NCBI GenBank assembly: GCA_964584495.1
Contig: CAZPAH010000044.1
Coordinates: 1 to 20,517 of the forward strand
Direction of reading: 5' to 3'
DNA from: CAZPAH01 sp964584495
GTDB lineage: Bacteria; Krumholzibacteriota; Krumholzibacteriia; Krumholzibacteriales; Krumholzibacteriaceae
Length of the DNA: 20,517 nt
The number at the start of each line of letters is the position of its first letter. Position 1 is the first letter of the stretch. The position numbers were made by a program, and so were the translations under genes. Below the pieces are notes generated by a model. It made no database searches. It was given only the letters and a program-made list of their open reading frames with translations, and had not been told where the DNA came from. Of the stretch, positions 1 to 6,413 are shown piece after piece.

Positions 1-3000
1 TCCGGTCCCTTCCCGCCGGCGGCGATACGGTCGAGGCCCTTCTTGGCTATCGCCCCCCAGTCGGAGTTCTCTCCATGCGAGGAGACGATCGAACTGTATA
101 TCTCCCCCGCCTGGTCTGTCTCTCCGATCCGCTCATAGCACGCGGCCGCCTCGAGCTTGGCCGTCACTCCCCACATCCCTCCCGTCCTGAGGTACGGCAC
201 CCGGAGAAACTCGCGGACCGCTTCATCGAATTTTCCCCGGTTCTTGAGACTGATGCCGGCCCAGTAATGGGCCCTTCCCTGCTGCTCCTCGCTGACGGCC
301 ACGGCCGGTATCCTCCTGTAGACCTCCCAGGCCATTTCGTAGTTGCCGGACTGCCCGTAGCAAAAACCGAGGTTGAAAAATATCTCGACTATGTCGTCCC
401 TTCCGGGAAACCGGTCTATTATACTGTTCCAGACGTACGACGCCTTCTCCCACTCCTCCAGCTCCTGATAGATCATCGCCGTGTTCTTCAACGCGAGAAA
501 TACGAACTCATCGTCACCGGAAGCCTCGGCGGCAATCGTGTACGAGGATGCGGCCATGTTCGGTTCCCCCGAGGCATACCTTGCCGAGGCGAGCTTGAAA
601 TACGCCTGCGCGGCCAACGGAGAATCGGGCGATTCCCGCAGGAAGAGTGCCAGCTTCTCGGCCGCCTCCGGGTAACCTCCTCGTTTAAGATCGAGGAGGG
701 CCATCTGGTAGAGGGCCGTCGAGCTTTCGCTCGTACCGGGGTATCTCTCTCTTAGATTGTTCAGCGTCTCGACCGCCTTCGGGTCGCCGGCTGCGGCCTC
801 GGCTATGCCCTTTTCAAGTATAACGGCCGGAATGCCGGAATAGCCGGGGCACCGGACCAATAGAAGCTCAAGATCGCGCACCCCAGCACCCCTTTCGCCT
901 TCTCTAAGACAGGCCAGGGCCCTGCCGTCGAGCGCCCTGCAGGTATCTACGCCGACGAGCTTGAACGCGTCGGAGAAGATCTTCCTGGCTCCGGCATTAT
1001 CGCCCGCGCCCAGAAGGGCTTCCCCGTAGCCGACAAGGTTTTCCGGTGTCCTTTCAAGGGAGACAAGCTCTTTAAGGAAAGGCACCGCCTCATCGTACCT
1101 GCCCCGCGCCTTCAGCCTCTGCCCCATCCTGCCGACGATCCTCATTCTCAAGCTGCCCCCGGTTTGCTCCGAAGACAGGGCCGCCAGTATCGAATCGGAT
1201 CGCCCGTACCTTCCCAGCCTCTCGAGGGCGAGCGATTCCCTATAGGATGCCTCCAGCGTAAGCCCGCTCTCCGGGAACACGGATATGAAAGACGAGTATT
1301 CGGCTGCGGCCCTGTTGAAATCCTGCATATAATAATAGCAGTCGCCCAGCCTCAGCGTGCATTTAGAGGCGAGCTGGGAGGCGGGAGACTTCCTCAGGCA
1401 TGACGAATAGGCCTTCAGCGCCGCGCGGTAATCTTTCAGCGCAAGGTCTGTTTCACCGAGGTCGTAGAGCACGGGAGCGGTTCTCGGATCGTCAGGATTT
1501 TCCGCGGTGAAGAGTTCGAACGCTTCGGCTGCGCGACGGTTGTCCCCGCTGAGCCTTCCAAGGTACCCCTCTCTGATCAACGCTTCCCTGCGTGCCGCCG
1601 AGCTCGATCGAAAGGAGAGAACCCTTGTAATTTCGGCGAGCGCGCTGTCCGCCGCCCAGGTTTCCCCGGCGGACGCCTCCTCGTATAGAAAGCCTATCTT
1701 CTTCTCCAGCGCCCAAGACCTGCTCCCGGGATCTTTGTAGATGGCGATGTACTCGTCGAGCCTTTTCAGCCGGTCCGGTAATTTCCAATCATCGAGCTTG
1801 TACTCGAGATAATCCCGGTGGGCCCTTCCGCTCCAATATCCGCCCGGTTCGGCGCGGGCGCCCTTAAGCCACGAGGAGAGTGCCTTTTTCTTTTCGTCAC
1901 CGTTCTCTTTCCCTCTCTCGGCGGATATAAGGTATTTCCTGATATGCGCCACGCCCAGGTAATACTCCGCTTTGGTCGCAAGCGAATCCGCCAACCCCGC
2001 ATCGAACGCCCTCTCTATATATTCCTGCGCCGATTCCGGCTCGTTCGCTTCCTCCAGCAGTATTATACCGGCGAGAAGCCTCTTCTCTCCGGTAGTATCA
2101 TCCATCGAGGCGAGAACGGCCATTCTCGACAGAGCTTCCACCTTATCCCTGGAAAGCAGCTCGATAGCCGATATCCTCCGGGGGAGGGCGCTCGAGTGCA
2201 ATCCCGACGGGAACTCCTTCTGGAGCCTGCGGTAGTCACGCAGCGCGCCCCTAGTATCGCCGGCCGCTTCCCTGGCTGCTGCCGCCTTCCAAAGAGCCTC
2301 CCCACCCTCCTCGGTTCCTACCGAGATAGCGGCCAACTCCTCCCAATAACGTACCGCCGACAGCGTATCTCCCAGCTCCCCGATAGACAGTGAGGCGAGC
2401 TTCTCCAGAATCGCCGGTCTTCTCTCCTCCCCGCACTCCAACATGGCGAGACTATAGAACGAGGCGGCCTCGTCCGCCATTCCCGCCCGGCTCTTGAGAT
2501 CCCCTTCCAGCTCCAGCGCCTCGGCGAGATGGGGGGATGACGGCCAAGCGCGCCTGAACCTGTCTAGTTCCTCCACCGCCTCCACGTTCTTCTTCGCGCG
2601 GGTGAGAAGCTTTCCCCTGAGGAGGCTTATCTCTCCGGTCGTATCGTTGGCCGTCCCCTCACTCCGCCATGAATCAATAAGGCCGATGGCCCGGTCGTCC
2701 CTCTGCGTCTTCCATGCCGAATCGATAGCTTTCCTGTAAACCTCCGGCCGCCTCTGCGACTCGGGGAACTCCCTCAGGAACTTGGAAGCTTCCTCGATAA
2801 CCGAAGCATAATCCCCCCTGCGGTGACAAATGTCGATTATTCCATCCTCCGCCCTTTCCCTGAAAGACGCCTCGATCTCTTTCCCGGCCGCTTTCCTGAA
2901 GTAGCTCTCGGCCGCCGGCAGATCTCCCGTCCGCGCCGCATTTTCACCCAGCCGAAGCAGGGCGAGCTCCGATACCGGGGACGAACCGTAGCGGGAGACA

Positions 3001-3617
3001 AGATCTTCAAGCACGTTGACCCCCTCCAGGTCGCGATCCAGCTCCTCGAGTGCGATCGCCAGGCTGTACATAGCCCTGGGGGAAAGATCCGGATATCGCC
3101 CGCCGCTGATGAGCCTTCTCAGGATCGGGGCCGCCTCGGACGCCTCGCCGGCCGAGATAAGGGCTTCACCGGCACCCAGCATTGCCTGCCCAGACAGAGG
3201 ACAGTCCACATAATCCTGCGCCACCACCAGGTATTCCTGCGCCGCCTCCTGATACCTTCTCAGGACCTTGAATATATCTCCCCTGTAGAACCTGGCCTTG
3301 CATGCGTTCTCGTCGAAGGGGTAGGAAGAAAGAAGAGATTCGAAGGTCTCGAGGGCGCGAAAAGGCCTGCCCGCCTTCATCCACGATTCCCCCCCCTTGA
3401 AAAGCGCCGAGGCGCGCAATTGACTCCCCGGGTATTTATCGGCGAACCTCTGGTACTCCTCGGCGGCAGCCACGAAGATACCGTCCCGCTGAAGCCTGCC
3501 CGCGAAACGGAAATCCTCGTTCTCGCCGGCGGTAACGGAGCAAGGGAAGATGCTCGCCTGAATGAACAAGGCGGCCAGTAGAAAAGGAGCGTATATCCTG
3601 CATAGATCGGTTTTCAA
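1..3617 (-). CDS. Very large exported tetratricopeptide-repeat protein, C-terminus outside window
   Basis: One frame stays open from a TTG at 3617-3615 to the window edge, at least 1205 codons; I checked it line by line and found no in-frame stop. GGGGGG at 3629-3624 lies six bases before the TTG and serves as ribosome site. Residues 1-30 form a signal peptide: a short charged start (KTD), a hydrophobic stretch (YAPFLLAALFIQASIF) and a cleavage site after VTA. Nearly all the rest is degenerate TPR helices: repeated units with Tyr/Ala/Gly spacing such as AEEYQRFADKYPGS near the N-terminus and ALYQMALLDLKRGGYPEA near the visible end, plus 'FPES/YPGT' turns typical of YbgF/BamD-like TPRs. Such proteins are periplasmic or outer-membrane scaffolds; no enzymatic domain is visible. 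It is transcribed alone from its own likely promoter. The family call is sound; partner and pathway are unknown. Confidence 0.85.
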   Translation of the reverse strand, partial: MKTDLCRIYAPFLLAALFIQASIFPCSVTAGENEDFRFAGRLQRDGIFVAAAEEYQRFADKYPGSQLRASALFKGGESWMKAGRPFRALETFESLLSSYPFDENACKARFYRGDIFKVLRRYQEAAQEYLVVAQDYVDCPLSGQAMLGAGEALISAGEASEAAPILRRLISGGRYPDLSPRAMYSLAIALEELDRDLEGVNVLEDLVSRYGSSPVSELALLRLGENAARTGDLPAAESYFRKAAGKEIEASFRERAEDGIIDICHRRGDYASVIEEASKFLREFPESQRRPEVYRKAIDSAWKTQRDDRAIGLIDSWRSEGTANDTTGEISLLRGKLLTRAKKNVEAVEELDRFRRAWPSSPHLAEALELEGDLKSRAGMADEAASFYSLAMLECGEERRPAILEKLASLSIGELGDTLSAVRYWEELAAISVGTEEGGEALWKAAAAREAAGDTRGALRDYRRLQKEFPSGLHSSALPRRISAIELLSRDKVEALSRMAVLASMDDTTGEKRLLAGIILLEEANEPESAQEYIERAFDAGLADSLATKAEYYLGVAHIRKYLISAERGKENGDEKKKALSSWLKGARAEPGGYWSGRAHRDYLEYKLDDWKLPDRLKRLDEYIAIYKDPGSRSWALEKKIGFLYEEASAGETWAADSALAEITRVLSFRSSSAARREALIREGYLGRLSGDNRRAAEAFELFTAENPDDPRTAPVLYDLGETDLALKDYRAALKAYSSCLRKSPASQLASKCTLRLGDCYYYMQDFNRAAAEYSSFISVFPESGLTLEASYRESLALERLGRYGRSDSILAALSSEQTGGSLRMRIVGRMGQRLKARGRYDEAVPFLKELVSLERTPENLVGYGEALLGAGDNAGARKIFSDAFKLVGVDTCRALDGRALACLREGERGAGVRDLELLLVRCPGYSGIPAVILEKGIAEAAAGDPKAVETLNNLRERYPGTSESSTALYQMALLDLKRGGYPEAAEKLALFLRESPDSPLAAQAYFKLASARYASGEPNMAASSYTIAAEASGDDEFVFLALKNTAMIYQELEEWEKASYVWNSIIDRFPGRDDIVEIFFNLGFCYGQSGNYEMAWEVYRRIPAVAVSEEQQGRAHYWAGISLKNRGKFDEAVREFLRVPYLRTGGMWGVTAKLEAAACYERIGETDQAGEIYSSIVSSHGENSDWGAIAKKGLDRIAAGGKGP

Positions 3618-3654
3618 GACTTTCCCCCCGCACAGAGGACTCGAAAAACAAAAG

Positions 3655-3690
3655 TGTTTCTAAATTAGCAAACGAAGAAGGTGAGGTCAA
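3655..3690 (-). promoter_or_regulatory. Candidate promoter of the large TPR gene
   Basis: On the minus strand TTGACC (3690-3685) is followed after 17 bases by TAATTT (3667-3662), with a TG one base before it, as in an extended -10. A start near 3655 would leave a leader of about 38 bases before the TTG codon. Motif match only. Confidence 0.4.
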
Positions 3691-3757
3691 CAATGAAGGT
3701 CGGTCGGTACCGTTACGGCCGGATCGCTTTCCGGCTTGACGAGGCGTACGGTCGCCG

Positions 3758-3787
3758 AAAAAGGGGACGGCGCCGGCGGCCGTCCCC
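3758..3787 (-). terminator. Rho-independent terminator of the exported-protein gene
   Basis: On the minus strand a perfect 9-bp stem, GGGGACGGC (3787-3779) with GCCGTCCCC (3771-3763), closes a 7-base loop and is followed directly by TTTTT (3762-3758). It begins 27 bases after the stop codon at 3814. GC-rich stem plus T run is the standard intrinsic terminator, and it separates this gene from the TPR gene downstream. Confidence 0.85.
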
Positions 3788-3813
3788 GAAGAATGACTGG
3801 AAGCGTTCCGCTT

Positions 3814-4524
3814 CTACCTGTCCAGCTGCTTGATCGCCCCCCATGTGCTTTCGCCTACGGCGTTCGGGCCGCATACGACCCTGGCGTTTATGCAGCATAC
3901 GTCGAACATATCTCCCGAAGAGGCGCCGCATAGAAGGGGCGGATAATTCTCCGGCATATCTCCCTCGCCGGCCCTCCATACCAGGAGTGCATTCGAGATG
4001 ACGAACTCCAGCTCGCAGTTCTCGCATTCATCGAACGATCCGCCCATGAGCATGATATTTGAGGTCATCCCGACAAATTCGCCGGCGATGAAAGAAGCCC
4101 TGGCCGTTACGTTGAAGTAGTTTACGCTACCCGTATAGTCGGTCGATCCGTCTCCCCACAGATGATCGCCCGAGAGCCAGAACTCGCCGCCCTCGTAGTT
4201 GGTGAGATAATCGATCCAGCCGTTTCCAAACTCGTCGAAGTAGCTGCCGCTCACGACCGCCTCGTCTGAGTTGATAGCCATGCCCCAGACCTTCCACTGG
4301 CCCCCCAGGGTCGATCCATCCCAGGACATCGCGTTTTCCGTGTTCCCTTCCTTGCCGGGCTGCCACGGATCCAGGCACCACGCTTCCGACGACCTTCCGC
4401 CGAGAAGCGTTCCGTTGCTTGTAGTGTAGGTTCCGTCGATAGGCTCCGGATCGCACTGCGAAAGAGCCGGAACCACGGCCGCACATACCATGACTGCGGC
4501 CAGGATTAGCGAGAGTAGTTTCAT
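3814..4524 (-). CDS. Exported cysteine-rich protein of unknown function (236 aa)
   Basis: I do not recognise a family. The ATG at 4524-4522 is preceded by a G-rich ribosome site (seven G's at 4538-4532), and the product begins with a clean signal peptide (MKLLSLILAAVMVCAAVVPA, then LSQ). An in-frame start 18 codons earlier would put a charged stretch before the signal and is less likely. The mature part is rich in Gly, Trp, Asp and aromatic residues, has eight cysteines (two in ECENC, a CC pair near the C-terminus) and alternating polar/hydrophobic runs that suggest beta structure. The even cysteine count in an exported protein suggests disulfides. LSQC is a poor lipobox because Gln precedes Cys, so a soluble secreted or periplasmic protein is more likely than a lipoprotein. 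It is a single-gene unit with its own terminator and a long upstream region. Confidence 0.75.
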   Translation of the reverse strand: MKLLSLILAAVMVCAAVVPALSQCDPEPIDGTYTTSNGTLLGGRSSEAWCLDPWQPGKEGNTENAMSWDGSTLGGQWKVWGMAINSDEAVVSGSYFDEFGNGWIDYLTNYEGGEFWLSGDHLWGDGSTDYTGSVNYFNVTARASFIAGEFVGMTSNIMLMGGSFDECENCELEFVISNALLVWRAGEGDMPENYPPLLCGASSGDMFDVCCINARVVCGPNAVGESTWGAIKQLDR

Positions 4525-4814
4525 TTTCAATCCCCCCCGTTCGTTTATTATCCTGCAAGAGCGTTCATACGGTACCACCGATCAATATATGCCGTGCTTC
4601 GATATATCACACCCCCTCCCGGTTCGGATCGTGACGGGAACCATGCAAAGATCCTCGATTCGCTGCCTCTTTCACGGGTGATAGACCTCGAAGCGGTGAC
4701 GGCACCGGGCCCTCTGGCCGAAGTGCCGACGGTGCTGATCCACTTGATGCGAAAACTTACTTGATGGGTTAATGATGTGTGCCTATATCCCCTATGAATC
4801 CCCTATTTGACGAT

Positions 4815-4843
4815 AGGCTATCATACAATAGGGCGGGTGTCAA
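4815..4843 (-). promoter_or_regulatory. Candidate promoter of the exported-protein gene
   Basis: On the minus strand a perfect TTGACA (4843-4838) is followed after 17 bases by TAGCCT (4820-4815), with TG one base before it (extended -10). The -10 itself is weak. If used, the leader is about 280 bases, unusually long. A nearer possible -10 (TATATT, around 4582-4589 on the same strand) lacks a good -35. Confidence 0.4.
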
Positions 4844-4854
4844 TAAATATTGAC
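4839..4854. repeat. Perfect inverted repeat GTCAAT-AAAT-ATTGAC (operator-like)
   Basis: Six-base arms at 4839-4844 and 4849-4854 flank AAAT. The palindrome overlaps the -35 hexamer of the candidate promoter at 4838-4843, where a dimeric repressor would block transcription. No regulator gene is visible nearby. Confidence 0.45.
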
Positions 4855-4943
4855 GTTGCCTTGTCTATATCCCCCTATTAAGCCGTCCCCTAGCCATCCG
4901 ACTATGACGGGGAACCTCTCTTAGAGCTTCCTGCGGGATAGGA

Positions 4944-6239
4944 TCAGGGGGTAAGTCTGTTGAGGAGCCTCGGGAATGGGATCGTTTCCCTTACATGCTT
5001 GATGCCGCAGATCCAGGCGAGCGTTCTCTCGATACCGAGCCCGAAACCCGAATGAGGAAAGGTGCCGTACCTGCGAAGATCGAGGTACCATTCGAAAGCC
5101 TTCCTCGGGAGTCCGTGCTCTTTCAGCCTATTTTCGAGGAGTTCGAGATCGTGGGCCCTCTGGCCGCCACCAATGATCTCTCCGTACCCTTCGGGCGCCA
5201 GGAGATCGACCGAGAGGCTCATCTCCTTATCCTCGGGGTCTGATTCCATGTAGAAGGCCTTTATAGCGGCCGGGAATCTATGCACGAAGAAAGGCCTGTC
5301 GAACTCTCCCGTCAGGACCGTCTCGTGGTTTCCGCCGAAGTCGCCCCCAAACTCGAAATCGACCCCCTTCTTTTTCAGAATGCCGACCGCTTCCCTGTAC
5401 GATATCCTCGGGAATGGGGGCTGAACCATTTCGAGGGGTTTGATATCCCTCTCGAGAGTATCCACCAGGATGTCCCTGTACTCTTCGAGGCATCGGCCTA
5501 CGATCTCGACGATGAAATCCTCTCCCAGCTTCATGATATCGTCGAGCTCGGCGAAGGCGACCTCCGGCTCCACCATCCAGAACTCTATCAGGTGCCGTCT
5601 CGTTTTCGACTTCTCCGCCCTGAAGGTCGGCCCGAAGCAATATACCTTCCTGAAAGCGGCCGCCGTAGCCTCGTTGTATAGTTGCCCGCTCTGCGTCAGG
5701 AAAGCCCTGTCACCGAAATAATCGGTCTCGAAGAGAGTCGTCGTCCCCTCGCAGGCGTTGGGCGTAAAGATCGGCGTATCGCAGCATATGAAACCTCTCC
5801 CGTCGAAGAACTCCCTGACGAACCTTATCAATCCCGCCCGCACCCTCAGTATCGCGTTCTGCCGGGAGGATCTCAGCCAGAGATGCCTGTGATCCATCAG
5901 GAACGGCATGCCGTGCTCTTTTGGAGTAATCGGGTAGTCGACGGCCAGCTGGATTATGCTGAAACCGGTTACTCCCAGCTCGTACCCACCGGGGGCCCTG
6001 CTGTCCTCGCGTACCGTCCCCGTGATCTCGAGGGACGATTCCTGCGTCAAGCCGGAAGCCTCTTCGAAGGCTTTATCTCCAAGAACGGATCTTTCCAGAA
6101 CACATTGGATATAGCCCGTTCCGTCCCTGAACTGAAGAAAGAGGATCTTTCCGCTGGAGCGCATGTTATACACCCATCCCTTAAGACCGACCTCCTGCCC
6201 GGCAAATTTTCCTATATCGCTTATCTCCGCAGATTGCAT
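4944..6239 (-). CDS. asnS: Asparaginyl-tRNA synthetase
   Basis: Class IIb aminoacyl-tRNA synthetase that charges tRNA-Asn with asparagine using ATP, in the cytoplasm. The 431-residue protein has an N-terminal OB-fold anticodon-binding domain (about 10-95) and an AsnRS-type segment EHGMPFLMDHRHLWLRS ending near residue 124. Motif 2 is FRAEKSKTRRHL (about 206-217) followed by EFWMVEPE, and motif 3 is GLGIERTLAW (about 400-409), then CGIKHVRETIPFPR. All active-site motifs are intact and length is normal. Start: an in-frame GTG lies at 6257, but GAGGTG at 6251-6246 sits six bases before the ATG at 6239-6237, so the GTG is part of the leader. The MDHRHLW segment and RETIPFPR ending favour AsnRS over AspRS. 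It is read away from the TPR/zinc-ribbon gene. Confidence 0.97.
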   Translation of the reverse strand: MQSAEISDIGKFAGQEVGLKGWVYNMRSSGKILFLQFRDGTGYIQCVLERSVLGDKAFEEASGLTQESSLEITGTVREDSRAPGGYELGVTGFSIIQLAVDYPITPKEHGMPFLMDHRHLWLRSSRQNAILRVRAGLIRFVREFFDGRGFICCDTPIFTPNACEGTTTLFETDYFGDRAFLTQSGQLYNEATAAAFRKVYCFGPTFRAEKSKTRRHLIEFWMVEPEVAFAELDDIMKLGEDFIVEIVGRCLEEYRDILVDTLERDIKPLEMVQPPFPRISYREAVGILKKKGVDFEFGGDFGGNHETVLTGEFDRPFFVHRFPAAIKAFYMESDPEDKEMSLSVDLLAPEGYGEIIGGGQRAHDLELLENRLKEHGLPRKAFEWYLDLRRYGTFPHSGFGLGIERTLAWICGIKHVRETIPFPRLLNRLTP

Positions 6240-6245
6240 CGTGTT

Positions 6246-6252
6246 CACCTCT
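6246..6252 (-). promoter_or_regulatory. Ribosome binding site that fixes the asnS start
   Basis: AGAGGTG on the minus strand ends six bases before the ATG at 6239. The upstream in-frame GTG (6257) overlaps this region and has no comparable site. Confidence 0.75.
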
Positions 6253-6301
6253 TTCACCGACCTGGAACCGACAATCCCCTACGCCCCTTCGCCACCCTAT
6301 C

Positions 6302-6330
6302 TATGTAACATCCGCCCGGTCCGTTGTAAA
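6302..6330 (-). promoter_or_regulatory. Candidate asnS promoter
   Basis: Minus strand TTTACA (6330-6325), 17 bases, TACATA (6307-6302), with TG one base before the -10. It would give a leader of about 55 bases. Motif match only. Confidence 0.4.
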
Positions 6331-6349
6331 TAGTGAAATAGCCGCACCG

Positions 6350-6389
6350 TATAAAAAGGGCGGGCGTTGCAATACGGCATGATTATTGC
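6350..6389 (+). promoter_or_regulatory. Candidate -10 and leader hairpin before the TPR/zinc-ribbon gene
   Basis: TATAAA at 6350-6355 resembles a -10, but no good -35 lies 16-18 bases upstream. Just downstream GCAATA (6369-6374) and TATTGC (6384-6389) can pair across a 9-base loop near the 5' end of the transcript. The element lies back to back with the asnS promoter candidate. Confidence 0.25.
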
Positions 6390-6413
6390 CGATGCGGCAT
6401 TTGAGATTACCTT

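Larger units (their letters stand above)
4525..4943. other. 419-bp non-coding region between asnS and the exported-protein gene
   Basis: No convincing gene. The part next to asnS (about 4780-4885) is AT-rich and holds several CCCCTAT boxes in both orientations, a 16-bp inverted repeat and a likely minus-strand promoter (listed separately). The part next to the exported-protein gene (about 4580-4765) has normal composition. There a plus-strand frame is open from 4519 to a TGA at 4762-4764 but has no ribosome site. No T-tailed hairpin follows asnS, so it may be read through or end by another mechanism. Confidence 0.6.

Noticed and set aside
75..755. Plus-strand frames opposite the TPR gene (also 1818-2393 and 2823-3581)
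   Set aside because: They share codon alignment with an unbroken TPR frame on the minus strand; absence of stops is a by-product of its codon use.
4524..4590. Exported protein as a lipoprotein (LSQC near the signal end)
   Set aside because: Gln directly before Cys does not fit the lipobox; ordinary signal peptidase cleavage is more likely.
4880..4943. CCGTC...GACGG inverted repeat after asnS as a terminator
   Set aside because: Five-base arms, a loop of about 17 bases and no T run.
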